The notes: a model not told the origin generated them from the sequence alone. 64,000 bases of DNA from Aeromonas sobria (GCF_000820145.1 NZ_CDBW01000016.1:248001-312000); one strand, 5' to 3'. Positions 24,571 to 33,723 are shown, counted from the stretch's first letter. A program made the numbers and translations.

Positions 24571-26328
24571 GTGAGCACTGAACAAACATTGCCAAATCTG
24601 GCCCCAAATCTAGCCTCCAATCTTGCCCATGGGGCGGGGGCGGCCGAGCATAACGCGCGCGCTCGCGCCTATGCGCTGCAGCATACGGTCAAGACCGACA
24701 ACCTGATCCCGGCCACTGTCTCTTACCAAAGTCAGGGGCGCCTGCTGCTGGTCGGCCCGGAAGATCGCATTCGCCGCGTCGCCAGCCTGCTGCCTGCCGG
24801 GGTGAAGCCCACCCTGCTGGTGACCGAATCGGTTCACGATGCTGAGGCGGCAGATCTTGAAGCCATTTTTGATGCCACCGCATCCCTCGCGGCCCTGACC
24901 CTGCGCGAACCGAGCCTGACAGGGTATCTGGGGCAGTTCCAGCTCACCGGTCTTAACGGTCAGGGTGAGCGGGTTAATCTGGCTGCGCTCTGTTTTCCAC
25001 AAAAAGCGGCTGCTGTTAGTGAACAGCCACGCGAACCGCGCTTCGATCTGGTGGCCGATCTGGGCCACGCCCCGCTCTTTGCGCTGGAGCGTCCGCCGGT
25101 CGGCTATCTGTATCTGGCCGATGATACTGGCTTGGCCGAACGACTCGCCGAGCTCTGTGCGCTGACCGGTATCTTCGACAAGCCACGCTATTTTCGCCTC
25201 GACCCCGAGGCCTGCGCCTTTACCGCCCGCGGCGTGCCCGGTTGCAGCCGCTGCCTCGATGTCTGTCCGACCGATGCCCTCAAGCCCATCAATGGTCGCA
25301 TCCAGATCGATCCCCATCTCTGTCAGGGCTTCGGTAGCTGCGCCTCTGCCTGCCCGACCGGGGCGATTGCCTATCACCAGCCCGACGCCAACACCAGCGG
25401 CGACTACCTGTTCCGATTGCTCAAGCATTATCGGGAGGCGGGAGGCGACGCGCCCCAGCTGCTGATCGCCGGTGAAAACGAGCGCGAATGGGTGGAAGCC
25501 GAGCTTACTGCTCTGCCTGCCAACTGGCTGCCGGTCTGGGTGGAGGAGAGTGCGAGTTTAGGCATCGAGAGCTGGTTTGCCGCCCTCACCTATGGCGCCA
25601 GCGCGGTGCGCATCGCGCTGGGTGACTATGCTCCCGCCAGCGTGCGGGCATTGGTTGAGCGGGAACTGGCCAGCGCCACCGTGCTGCTGGCGGGCGCGGG
25701 TCTTGCTGCCGATCGTATTGCCCTGTTTAACGGCGATGCCGAAATGGATGAGTCTCTTTACGCGCAGCCAGTCGTCGCCCTGCTGGAGAAGCCACTCAAG
25801 GGTGACAAACGGGAGAACCTGTTTGCCGCCTTCGATGCCCTTTGGCAGGCCAATGAGGGGAGCCGCGAGCCGCTGGCAGTGCCTCATGGCGCCCCATACG
25901 GCAGCGTTGAATTGAAAGAAGCTGACTGCACCCTCTGCATGGGCTGCGTGGCGGTCTGCCCGAGCCGCGCCCTGCATGCGGTGGGGCACACGCCGGGGCT
26001 CAACTTTATCGAGCAGGATTGCATCCAGTGCGGCATGTGCGAAAAGGCGTGCCCCGAGCAGGCCATCGTACTGGTGCCCCGTCTGCAACCCGTGCCCGAG
26101 GCGCGTCGCGCCGTGCAGAGCCTGAAAGCCGAAGAGGCTGCCTGCTGCATTCGCTGCGGCAAGCCGTTCGCGCCCGCCTCGATGATCCGCCGCATCCAGC
26201 AAAAGCTGGCCGGTCACTCCCACTTCCAGAACGAGGCCGCCCAGCGGCTGCTGATGTGTGAGGAGTGCCGGGTCAAGGATGTGTTTGCAGCGCTGGCGGC
26301 GGATCCCGTCTCCCAGCTCAAGGTGTGA
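24571..26328 (+). CDS. Multi-cluster ferredoxin-like Fe-S protein of the formate dehydrogenase operon
   Basis: A protein of about 585 residues with four [4Fe-4S] cysteine motifs in two pairs. CSRCLDVCPTDAL and CQGFGSCASACPTGAI lie near residues 225-265; CTLCMGCVAVCPSRAL and CIQCGMCEKACPEQAI lie near 452-505. Further Cys pairs (CIRCG, CEECR) are close to the C-terminus. No signal peptide is present, so it is probably cytoplasmic and may pass electrons during enzyme assembly or to other acceptors. I choose the GTG at 24571, which has AGGAG five bases ahead; the frame is open upstream to 24331, but that part holds the activator sites and promoter. Confidence 0.8.
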   Translation: MSTEQTLPNLAPNLASNLAHGAGAAEHNARARAYALQHTVKTDNLIPATVSYQSQGRLLLVGPEDRIRRVASLLPAGVKPTLLVTESVHDAEAADLEAIFDATASLAALTLREPSLTGYLGQFQLTGLNGQGERVNLAALCFPQKAAAVSEQPREPRFDLVADLGHAPLFALERPPVGYLYLADDTGLAERLAELCALTGIFDKPRYFRLDPEACAFTARGVPGCSRCLDVCPTDALKPINGRIQIDPHLCQGFGSCASACPTGAIAYHQPDANTSGDYLFRLLKHYREAGGDAPQLLIAGENEREWVEAELTALPANWLPVWVEESASLGIESWFAALTYGASAVRIALGDYAPASVRALVERELASATVLLAGAGLAADRIALFNGDAEMDESLYAQPVVALLEKPLKGDKRENLFAAFDALWQANEGSREPLAVPHGAPYGSVELKEADCTLCMGCVAVCPSRALHAVGHTPGLNFIEQDCIQCGMCEKACPEQAIVLVPRLQPVPEARRAVQSLKAEEAACCIRCGKPFAPASMIRRIQQKLAGHSHFQNEAAQRLLMCEECRVKDVFAALAADPVSQLKV

Positions 26329-26338
26329 GGGGCCAGTG

Positions 26339-26956
26339 ATGAGTGAACAACATAACGAAAAGGCTGGCGAACTGACCATGACCGAACTGGAACAGAGCAG
26401 CGCCGATCTCTACGCCCTGCTGGCAAGCCTCTGGCGCGCCGCTCCCCGTGGCGAACAGCTCGCCTGGCTGCAAGGGTTGCAGGCTATGCCGGGCCCCTTT
26501 GCCAGAGGGCTGGGGCTGGTGCAGCTGGCGGCCAGCAGCCACCACGAAAACGAGCTTGCCGAGGAGTATCAGGATCTCTTTATCGGGCTGGGGCGCGGGG
26601 AGATCGTACCGTTTGCCTCCTGGTATCTCACCGGCTCATTGATGGAGTTGCCGCTGGCGGTGCTGCGTGCAGACCTGCAGTCCCTCGGTTTCGAGCGCCA
26701 GAGCGGAGTGTGCGAGCCGGAAGATCACCTCGCCGCCCTCTGTGAGGTGATGGCGGTACTGATTGGTGAGCAGCACCCGGATCGCAACCGCTTCTATGAG
26801 CGCCACCTTGCCCCCTGGGTACTCGCCTGCTGCCGCGATCAGCAACAGGCGAAAGGGGGCAGCTTCTACCGGGCGGTCGGCGCCCTTGCCGAAGATTTCT
26901 TCAAGCTGGAAAACGAATTGCGCCTGCCGTTTGGCGCCTGCGTGGTGACGGGCTGA
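26339..26956 (+). CDS. TorD/DmsD-family assembly chaperone
   Basis: A 205-residue helical chaperone of the TorD family, which binds Tat signal peptides of molybdoenzymes and holds them until the cofactor is inserted. Typical features are the acidic N-terminal helix, LAEEYQDLFIGLGRGEIVPFASWYLTGSLMELPL and the C-terminal FYRAVGALAEDFFKLE. It begins ten bases after the Fe-S protein stop. The likely client is the Tat-exported FdhA encoded 360 bases downstream. Confidence 0.9.
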   Translation: MSEQHNEKAGELTMTELEQSSADLYALLASLWRAAPRGEQLAWLQGLQAMPGPFARGLGLVQLAASSHHENELAEEYQDLFIGLGRGEIVPFASWYLTGSLMELPLAVLRADLQSLGFERQSGVCEPEDHLAALCEVMAVLIGEQHPDRNRFYERHLAPWVLACCRDQQQAKGGSFYRAVGALAEDFFKLENELRLPFGACVVTG

Positions 26957-26966
26957 ACGCCTCCAT

Positions 26967-27015
26967 CTGTGCATAACAGGCTGTGCACAACAAGAGCTGC
27001 GCATAACAAAACGAG
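26967..27015 (+). repeat. Three short tandem repeats before the small Tat gene
   Basis: Three copies of CTGYGCAYAACA start at 26967, 26981 and 26997, separated by short spacers of two to four bases. They fill part of the gap between the TorD-type gene and the small Tat-signal gene. I do not know a binding protein for them. Confidence 0.6.
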
Positions 27016-27087
27016 CAGACGAGATATCCCATTGGACGCGAAGCTGGCCCGCAGGTGCCAGCAAGAACAACAACAGAGGTCACAAGA

Positions 27088-27291
27088 ATGAGCGATGAAA
27101 AGCTGAAAGACCCGTCCCGCCGCAATCTGATCAAGGGAGTTGGCGTGGTCGCCACCATAGGCGTATTGGCCGGTGCCACCGGTCGGGTGGTGGGCAAAGA
27201 GGTGCTGACCCACGACACCGAGCCTGACAAGGGCTATCGGGAGACCCCCCATGTTCACGACTTTTATCGCACCCTGCGCGGCACCGACTAA
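27088..27291 (+). CDS. Small twin-arginine protein of formate dehydrogenase operons
   Basis: A 67-residue protein with a Tat-type signal (DPSRRNLIKGVGVVATIGVLAGAT, residues 8-31) and a short C-terminal tail KGYRETPHVHDFYRTLRGTD. Proteins of this size and ending accompany fdhA in this cluster type. It could be an added subunit or a maturation factor; nothing in the sequence decides this. The ATG at 27088 follows a GGTCACAAGA sequence, and 23 bases separate the stop from fdhA. Confidence 0.8.
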   Translation: MSDEKLKDPSRRNLIKGVGVVATIGVLAGATGRVVGKEVLTHDTEPDKGYRETPHVHDFYRTLRGTD

Positions 27292-27314
27292 GCCGGCTCA
27301 GTGAAGGAGAATTC

Positions 27315-30203
27315 ATGAAACTGACAAAACGTGCCGAGCAGCCCCAAGTGGGCGAGCAGGGCAGCTTACAAAGTAATGAGGCCGCTCGCGGCCAGGGGTT
27401 GACCCGTCGCGCCTTTATGGTCAACTCTGGTCTGGTGGCCGGTGGCGCCGTGGCCGCCGGTTGGCTGGCTCCCGCCATGATGCAACGGGCCGAGGCCAAA
27501 ACCGTGGCTGCTGAGGTGCCGGTCGAAGTGAAGCGCACCATCTGCTCCCACTGCTCGGTGGGCTGCGGCGTCTATGCCGAGGTGCAGAACGGCGTCTGGA
27601 CCGGTCAGGAGCCGGCTTTCGATCACCCCTTCAACCTTGGCGGTCACTGCGCCAAGGGGGCTGCCCTGCGCGAGCATGGCCACGGTGAGCGTCGCCTCAA
27701 GTACCCGATGAAGCTGGTGGGCGGCAAGTGGCAACGCATTAGCTGGGATCAGGCCATCGAAGAGGTGGGCAACGAGGTGCTGCGCCTGCGCAAGGAGTCC
27801 GGCCCCGACAGCGTCTACTGGCTCGGCTCTGCTAAGCACTCCAACGAGCAGGCCTACCTGTTTCGCAAGATGGCGTCCCTGTGGGGCACCAACAACGTGG
27901 ATCACCAGGCGCGCATCTGCCACTCCACCACGGTCGCTGGCGTAGCCAACACCTGGGGCTACGGCGCCATGACCAACAGCCTGAACGACATGCACAACAG
28001 CAAGTCGATCATGTTTATCGGCTCCAACCCGGCGGAGGCCCACCCGGTCGCCATGCAGCACATCCTGCTGGCGAAAGAGCGCAACGGCTGCAAGATCCTG
28101 GTGGTCGACCCGCGCCGCACCCGCACCGCCGCCAAGGCGGACATGTACCTATCCCTGCGCCCGGGCACCGACGTCGCCTTTATCTGGGGCATGCTCTGGC
28201 ACATCTTCAAGAACGGCTGGGAAGATAAAGAGTTCATCCGCACCCGTGTCTATGGCATGGACGAGGTGCAAAAAGAGGTGGCGCGCTGGACCCCGGCGGA
28301 AGTGGAGCGGGTGACCGGTCTTAACGAACAGCAAGTGCACGATGCCGCCAAGCTGCTGGCCGACAACCGCCCCGGTTGCGTGGTCTGGTGCATGGGCGGT
28401 ACCCAGCACACCACAGGCAACAACAACACCCGCGCTTACTGCATCCTCGAACTGGCCCTCGGCAACGTGGGCAAGAGCGGGGCGGGCACCAACATCTTCC
28501 GCGGTCACGACAACGTGCAGGGTGCCACCGACTTTGGTGTCACCTCCGACTCCCTGCCCGGTTACTACGGGCTGGAAGAGGGCTCCTGGAAGCACTGGGC
28601 CCGGGTGTGGGATGTGGATTACGAGTGGATCAAGGCTCGTTTCGACAACAAGGCCTACAACGGCAAGCTGCCGATGAACAACAACGGCATTCCTGTCTCC
28701 CGCTGGGTGGATGGGGTGCTGGAGAACGCCGATCTGATCGAGCAGGGTTCCAACATTCGCGCCATGTTCTACTGGGGCCATGCGGTCAACTCCCAGACTC
28801 GCGGCCCCGAGATGAAGAAGGCGATGCAAAAGCTCGACATGATGGTGATTGTCGACCCGTATCCTACCGTTGCCTCGGTGATGAACGATCGTACCGATGG
28901 CGTCTACCTGCTGCCGGCCACCACCCAGTTCGAGACCTATGGTTCCGTCACCGCCACCAACCGCTCCATGCAGTGGCGCGACAAGGTGATCGAGCCGCTT
29001 TTCGAATCCAAGGTTGACCACGAGATCATGTATCTGCTGAGCAAGAAGCTCGGCTTTGCCGATCAGCTGTTCAAGCACATCAAGGTGGAGAACAACCAGC
29101 CGCTCTTGGAAGACATCACCCGCGAATACAACCGCGGCATGTGGAGCGTGGGCTACACCGGCCAGAGCCCGGAGCGGCTCAAGGCGCATCAGCAGAACTG
29201 GCACACCTTCCACAAGACCAACCTCAAGGCCGAAGGGGGCCCGGTGAGCGGCGAGATCTATGGTCTGCCCTGGCCCTGCTGGGGCACCCCGGAGATGAAA
29301 CACCCCGGCAGCCACATCCTTTACGACACCAGCATTCCGGTCTCGGAAGGGGGCGGTGGTTTCCGCGCCCGTTTCGGCATCGAGTATCAGGGTGTCTCGC
29401 TGCTGGCCGAAGACTCCTGGCCGAAAGGGAGCGAGGTGGAAGACGGCTATCCCGAGATCACTGCAGACCTGATGAAGCAGCTTGGCTGGTGGGATGAGCT
29501 GACCGAGGCCGAGAAGAAAGAGGCCGAGGGCAAGAACTGGAAGACCGATCTCTCTGGCGGTATCCAGCGGGTCGCCATCAAGCACGGCTTCGTCCCCTAT
29601 GGCAACGCCAAGGCGCGCTGCGTGGTGTGGACCTTCCCGGATCAGGTGCCCAAGCACCGTGAACCGCTCTACACCCCGCGCCGCGACTTGCTGGCCGACT
29701 ACGCTACCTGGCCTGATTCGAAGAGCCTGTGGCGCCTGCCGACCCAGTACGCCTCTGTACAGGAGAAGGATGTCAGCAAGGAGTTCCCGATCATCCTCAC
29801 CTCCGGCCGTCTGGTGGAATACGAGGGGGGCGGCGACGAGACCCGCTCCAACCCCTGGCTCGCCGAGTTGCAGCAGGAGATGTTCGTCGAGATCAACCCG
29901 GCGGATGCCAACGATGTCGGCGTGCAAGATGGTCAGGATGTGTGGGTCGAGGGGCCGGAAGGGGGCCGGGTCAAAGTGAAGGCGCTGGTGACCCCGCGGG
30001 TCAAACCGGGGCTGGCCTTTATGCCGTTCCACTTCGGCGGCCACTTCGAGGGCAAGGATCTGCGATCCAAATATCCGGAAGGGTCTGACCCTTATGTGCT
30101 GGGGGAGTCGGTCAACATAGTCACCACCTATGGTTATGACCCCGTCACCCAGATGCAGGAGACCAAGGTCACCCTGTGCCGTTTTCGCAAAGTAGGAGCC
30201 TGA
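27315..30203 (+). CDS. fdhA: Formate dehydrogenase catalytic subunit, cysteine type
   Basis: A 962-residue bis-MGD enzyme that oxidises formate to CO2 in the periplasm. A Tat signal (LTRRAFMVNSGLVAGG, near residues 29-44) is followed by a [4Fe-4S] site with Cys77, Cys80, Cys84 and Cys112. The metal ligand position in HQARICHSTTVAG is Cys202 followed by His203, so cysteine replaces selenocysteine. Cofactor-binding blocks are clear (IGSNPAEAHPV, VVDPRRTRTA, GNNNTRAYCILELALGNVGKSGAGTN). AAGGAG lies nine bases before the ATG. The tungstate operon suggests the enzyme can carry W, which the sequence cannot confirm. Confidence 0.96.
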   Translation: MKLTKRAEQPQVGEQGSLQSNEAARGQGLTRRAFMVNSGLVAGGAVAAGWLAPAMMQRAEAKTVAAEVPVEVKRTICSHCSVGCGVYAEVQNGVWTGQEPAFDHPFNLGGHCAKGAALREHGHGERRLKYPMKLVGGKWQRISWDQAIEEVGNEVLRLRKESGPDSVYWLGSAKHSNEQAYLFRKMASLWGTNNVDHQARICHSTTVAGVANTWGYGAMTNSLNDMHNSKSIMFIGSNPAEAHPVAMQHILLAKERNGCKILVVDPRRTRTAAKADMYLSLRPGTDVAFIWGMLWHIFKNGWEDKEFIRTRVYGMDEVQKEVARWTPAEVERVTGLNEQQVHDAAKLLADNRPGCVVWCMGGTQHTTGNNNTRAYCILELALGNVGKSGAGTNIFRGHDNVQGATDFGVTSDSLPGYYGLEEGSWKHWARVWDVDYEWIKARFDNKAYNGKLPMNNNGIPVSRWVDGVLENADLIEQGSNIRAMFYWGHAVNSQTRGPEMKKAMQKLDMMVIVDPYPTVASVMNDRTDGVYLLPATTQFETYGSVTATNRSMQWRDKVIEPLFESKVDHEIMYLLSKKLGFADQLFKHIKVENNQPLLEDITREYNRGMWSVGYTGQSPERLKAHQQNWHTFHKTNLKAEGGPVSGEIYGLPWPCWGTPEMKHPGSHILYDTSIPVSEGGGGFRARFGIEYQGVSLLAEDSWPKGSEVEDGYPEITADLMKQLGWWDELTEAEKKEAEGKNWKTDLSGGIQRVAIKHGFVPYGNAKARCVVWTFPDQVPKHREPLYTPRRDLLADYATWPDSKSLWRLPTQYASVQEKDVSKEFPIILTSGRLVEYEGGGDETRSNPWLAELQQEMFVEINPADANDVGVQDGQDVWVEGPEGGRVKVKALVTPRVKPGLAFMPFHFGGHFEGKDLRSKYPEGSDPYVLGESVNIVTTYGYDPVTQMQETKVTLCRFRKVGA

Positions 30204-30207
30204 TCCC

Positions 30208-30831
30208 ATGGCCAGAATGAAATTCATGTGTGACACCAAGCGCTGCATCGAGTGCAACGGCTGTGTGACGGCGTGCAAGAACGAGAACGACGATGCCCTG
30301 GAGTGGGGCATCCAGCGCCGCCGGGTGGTAACCCTCAACGACGGCCTGCCGGGGGAGACCTCCATCTCGGTCGCCTGCATGCACTGCACCGACGCCCCCT
30401 GCATGGCGGTCTGCCCGGCCGACTGCTTCTATCACACCGACGACGGCATCGTGCTGCACAACAAGGATCTCTGCATCGGTTGTGGCTACTGCCTGTTTGC
30501 CTGCCCGTTCGGGGCGCCCCAGTTCCCGAAGACTGCCGCTTTTGGCGATCGCGGCAAGATGGACAAGTGCACCTTCTGCGCCGGTGGCCCGGAAGAGGAT
30601 CACAGCGAGGCGGAGCGCCAGAAGTACGGTGCCAACCGCATTGCCGAAGGCAAGCTGCCCATGTGTGCCGAGCTCTGCTCTACCAAGGCACTGCTGGCGG
30701 GAGATGCGCAGGTCATCTCCGACATCTTCCGCGAGCGGGTTGCCTATCGCGGCGCCAAGGATGCTGCATGGGGTAACGGCGATGAGCTGTTCCATGACGC
30801 GAGCAAGGCGGGCAAGGGAGGGGCAGCATGA
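30208..30831 (+). CDS. fdhB: Formate dehydrogenase Fe-S subunit
   Basis: A 207-residue electron-transfer subunit with four cysteine groups that can hold four [4Fe-4S] clusters: CIECNGCVTACK (residues 12-23), CTDAPCMAVCP, CIGCGYCLFACPFG and CTFC...CAELC. It lacks its own signal and the C-terminal membrane anchor of FdnH, so it is probably exported in complex with FdhA and docks on FdhC. It starts four bases after the fdhA stop and overlaps fdhC by four bases (ATGA). Confidence 0.94.
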   Translation: MARMKFMCDTKRCIECNGCVTACKNENDDALEWGIQRRRVVTLNDGLPGETSISVACMHCTDAPCMAVCPADCFYHTDDGIVLHNKDLCIGCGYCLFACPFGAPQFPKTAAFGDRGKMDKCTFCAGGPEEDHSEAERQKYGANRIAEGKLPMCAELCSTKALLAGDAQVISDIFRERVAYRGAKDAAWGNGDELFHDASKAGKGGAA

Positions 30832-31799
30832 AAACCTGGCTAATGGCCCTGTTTGCTGCCCTGCTGCTGGTGAGTACCGCGAGTTTCGCCGATGCCGAGC
30901 AAGAGGCAGTCGGTTTTGCCGGTGCCGATTACTGGCGGGCGGTGAAGGATGGGCAGGAGGGGTATACCACCTCCCGCTCGCCGGAGCACGGGGTGCTGAT
31001 CTCGGTGCCGGGCCAGCTCTGGTTCGAGGTGAAGACCAAGTGGGTGTCGCCGCTCGGTGCCATCGCTATCTTCGGATCGCTCGCCATGTGCGGCCTGATG
31101 TACTGGGCGGTGGGGCAGACCAAGCTCTCCAAACCGCGCACCGGGCGCAAGCTCAAGCGCTGGAGCAGGCTGGATCGGGCGCTGCACTGGACCACGGCGG
31201 CCATGTTTCTGACCCTTTCCGGGTCTGGGCTGGCCATTATCTACGGCAAGTATTTTATCAAGCCGGTGGTGAGCCTCGGGGTGTGGGAGAACTGGATCTG
31301 GTTCGCCAAGGTGTTCCACAACTACGTGGGGCCGCTGTTCTTCCTCTGCCTGATGGGGGTGCTCATCAAGTGGTTCCGCCACAACATCGTCAACATGGTG
31401 GATGTGAAGTGGTTTATGAAGGCGGGTGGCATGCTGGGCCCTCACAAGGGGAGTCACCCCTCGGCGGGCTTCTCCAACGGCGGCGAGAAGGCGATCTTCT
31501 GGCTGCTGATCTGGTTTGGCGGCATAGTGGTGGCGACTGGGCTGTTCCTCGACTTCCCCATCTTCGGCCAGCTGCGCCGCCAGATGGAGTGGGCCAGCTT
31601 TATCCATATCGTCGGGGCGCTGATCCTCATCTGCGGCTTCATCTTCCATATCTACATGGGCCTGTTCCAGCTGGAAGGGGCGCTGGAGGGGATGGTGACC
31701 GGCGAGGTGGACGAGACCTGGGCCAAGGAGCACCACGACCTCTGGTATGAAGAGGTGAAACACACCCTTGATGAGCCCAAGGTGGGTAAATCAAGCTGA
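30828..31799 (+). CDS. fdhC: Formate dehydrogenase cytochrome b subunit
   Basis: A 323-residue membrane subunit that anchors the complex and passes electrons to quinone. A cleavable signal (residues 1-20, ending SFADA) is followed by a periplasmic segment and helices near 75-95, 125-145, 165-190, 225-245 and 265-285. Candidate heme-ligand histidines are in RALHWTTAAMF, FHNYVGPLFF and IHIVGALILICGFIFHIYMG. It is the last gene of the operon and is followed by a strong terminator. Confidence 0.92.
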   Translation: MKTWLMALFAALLLVSTASFADAEQEAVGFAGADYWRAVKDGQEGYTTSRSPEHGVLISVPGQLWFEVKTKWVSPLGAIAIFGSLAMCGLMYWAVGQTKLSKPRTGRKLKRWSRLDRALHWTTAAMFLTLSGSGLAIIYGKYFIKPVVSLGVWENWIWFAKVFHNYVGPLFFLCLMGVLIKWFRHNIVNMVDVKWFMKAGGMLGPHKGSHPSAGFSNGGEKAIFWLLIWFGGIVVATGLFLDFPIFGQLRRQMEWASFIHIVGALILICGFIFHIYMGLFQLEGALEGMVTGEVDETWAKEHHDLWYEEVKHTLDEPKVGKSS

Positions 31800-31827
31800 C
31801 CGTCGATGGCACGGAACACATAAAGGT

Positions 31828-31858
31828 AAGGGGCGCTGAGGCGCCCCTTGTTGTTGTT
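31828..31858 (+). terminator. Terminator of the formate dehydrogenase operon
   Basis: A 9-base-pair stem AAGGGGCGC / GCGCCCCTT with a TGAG loop, followed by the T-rich GTTGTTGTT. It lies 28 bases after fdhC. Confidence 0.85.
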
Positions 31859-31895
31859 CCATTCCCCCTGTTGTTCATCTGCTCTGCTTGGTGTG

Positions 31896-33086
31896 TCAGC
31901 CCGCCGGTTTGAGCGGGAGGTGGATCTCGTAGCAGAGCCCTCCACCCGCTGGGCTGGTGACATTGATCGAGCCGCGCAGGTTGTTCTCCACCAGATTGTG
32001 GATCCGACAGGCGCTCAACCCGCAGTGATTGGCGTTGCCGCGCAGGGTAGTGAAGAAGGGTTCAAACAGCCGGGGCAACTTGTCGGCGGGCATGCCGGGG
32101 CCGGAATCTTTGTAGGTGAGCAGCAGTGAGCCATCCTGCTGCCCGATATGGATGGTGAAACTGTGCTCTCCGGCGCCCTGAAAGGCGTGATCCAGACTGT
32201 TTTTGATCAGCTCCTGGATCAGATCCAGAAACAGGGATTCGGGGGCAGTTATGGTGACCTGGTTGCCGTCCAGATGGTAACTGACCTTGGCGATCTGCAG
32301 CTCGGGCAAGAAGGCCAGCAGCAGCTTCTGTACACTTTCTTGCACCGAAAAGGTATTGGCATCAAGTTCGGTCTGATCCCGGGTCAGCTCTTTGAAACGG
32401 GTGACCAGCACTGCAACCCGGCGCAGGCTGGATTCAACCAGCTCGGTGCCCTCTTTGATATCGGTGAGTTGCTGATGGAGCAGGCGTTGACCCAGTACGC
32501 CGCTTTTCACCGCGTTGGCCAGCAGGTCGCCAGCGCCCTGAATAAGGCTGGAAGCGGTAATGCCGACCCCCAGCGGGGTATTTATCTCATGGGCAATGCC
32601 AGCGGTGAGCTGGAACAGGCTTTGGTAGAGTTGCACTCTGGCCTGCTGGCGCCCCAGCTCCTTGAGGCGCAGCTGGTTTTGCACCCGGGCCAGCACTTCG
32701 AGCTGATGAAAGGGCTTGGAGACATAGTCACAGCCACCGGCCTGAAAGGCTTGCTCAAGGGCGCTGACTTCACTGTTGGCACTGATAAAGATGATGGGCA
32801 GTGCCCATTGCCCCTGTTGTTGCTGGATCCGCCGACATGCTTCGTAGCCATCCATCACCGGCATATTGATGTCCATCAGGATCAGATCGGGCGTGGCCTG
32901 TGCTGCGGCATCAACGGCCTGCTGGCCATCTGTCGCTTCGCGCACCTTATAGCCTGCCTCTTCGAGCAGGCTGCGCAGGATGTAGCGATTGGAGGCCATG
33001 TCATCGACGATCAGTATGTTGCTCATGGTGTTGCTGTTTGGCATACCGCAGTGCAGTTCCGTTGCTATGGGCCCAATCTTCAGCAT
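31896..33086 (-). CDS. Receiver-histidine kinase protein (cytoplasmic)
   Basis: A 396-residue protein with the receiver first and the kinase second. The receiver (about residues 21-140) has ILIVDDMAS, the phospho-Asp in LILMDINMPVMDG and the Lys in VSKPF. A coiled coil leads into LTAGIAHEINTPLGVGI, with the phosphoacceptor histidine, and an ATP-binding domain with ELIKNSLDHAF, DSGPGMP and LFEPFFTT. No membrane segment exists. The ATG at 33086 has AAAGGGG upstream; shorter starts at 33044 and 33026 are also possible. It stands alone, so partner and output are unknown. Such proteins often act in phosphorelays or chemosensory control. Confidence 0.88.
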   Translation of the reverse strand: MLKIGPIATELHCGMPNSNTMSNILIVDDMASNRYILRSLLEEAGYKVREATDGQQAVDAAAQATPDLILMDINMPVMDGYEACRRIQQQQGQWALPIIFISANSEVSALEQAFQAGGCDYVSKPFHQLEVLARVQNQLRLKELGRQQARVQLYQSLFQLTAGIAHEINTPLGVGITASSLIQGAGDLLANAVKSGVLGQRLLHQQLTDIKEGTELVESSLRRVAVLVTRFKELTRDQTELDANTFSVQESVQKLLLAFLPELQIAKVSYHLDGNQVTITAPESLFLDLIQELIKNSLDHAFQGAGEHSFTIHIGQQDGSLLLTYKDSGPGMPADKLPRLFEPFFTTLRGNANHCGLSACRIHNLVENNLRGSINVTSPAGGGLCYEIHLPLKPAG

Positions 33087-33228
33087 AGTGGTTCATCCCC
33101 TTTATCGGTTTACAAATAAGGGAAAAGTGATTCAAACGGGTTTTTGTGCGCCAGCGGTGCACGGAAAATGTGCAATAGTAAGCGAGCGACAGTACACGGA
33201 CATGGTTTCAACGGAGAGGTGTGTGAAG

Positions 33229-33639
33229 ATGAACAAAGCGTTATTGGCAGCGGTATGGTCGGTCGGGTTGCTGGGCGGGATATCGGCCTGGTCTGTGCAG
33301 GCGGCTGACGGGATCAAGACCCAGCAGGTGCAGTTCAAGAAGGGGGAGTCTGGGGCGACCATCAACGACACCATTCAGGGCCGCCAGACCCTCGATTACA
33401 AGCTGACGGCCAACAAGGGCCAGAGCATGGTGGTGATCCTGACCGGCAAGCCCTACTTCAATATTCTGCCGCCAGGCAGCAAGGGGGAGGCAATCTTTAT
33501 CGGCTCCACCGAAGGGAACAACTTTGAGGCGACCCTGCCCGCCAAGGGCACCTACACCATTCGTGTCTACCAGATGGGGGCGGCCGAAAGCAGCAAGGCC
33601 AAGACTCCGTTCAAGCTGGAGGTGGGCATCAGCGGTTAA
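33229..33639 (+). CDS. Secreted PliI/PliG-like protein, putative lysozyme inhibitor
   Basis: A 136-residue periplasmic protein with a signal peptide ending near SVQAADG (residue 26). The mature part (VQFKKGESGATINDTIQGRQTLDYKLTANKGQ, then LPAKGTYTIRVYQMG) resembles the PliG/PliI lysozyme-inhibitor fold known from E. coli and Aeromonas hydrophila. Those proteins block host g- or i-type lysozymes by inserting a loop in the active site. I base this on pattern and length, not on a residue-level match to inhibitory loops, so the target is uncertain. A clear terminator follows. Confidence 0.65.
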   Translation: MNKALLAAVWSVGLLGGISAWSVQAADGIKTQQVQFKKGESGATINDTIQGRQTLDYKLTANKGQSMVVILTGKPYFNILPPGSKGEAIFIGSTEGNNFEATLPAKGTYTIRVYQMGAAESSKAKTPFKLEVGISG

Positions 33640-33662
33640 TGCCTGCTTCTGACAAGCATCAC

Positions 33663-33700
33663 GGCGGTGGCTGCTACAAGGGGCCACCGCTGTTTTTTTT
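33663..33700 (+). terminator. Terminator after the PliI/PliG-like gene
   Basis: Stem GCGGTGGC / GCCACCGC with an 11-base loop followed by a run of eight T residues. Confidence 0.88.
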
Positions 33701-33723
33701 CCCTCGCGTTTACCTCAAGACGA

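Noticed and set aside
27915..27925. Possible selenocysteine at the FdhA active site
   Set aside because: The codon at the metal-ligand position is TGC, a cysteine codon, and the frame has no internal TGA.
28149..30404. A 751-codon open frame on the minus strand opposite fdhA
   Set aside because: The opposite strand encodes FdhA with every cofactor motif. The antisense frame is open because of GC-biased third positions.
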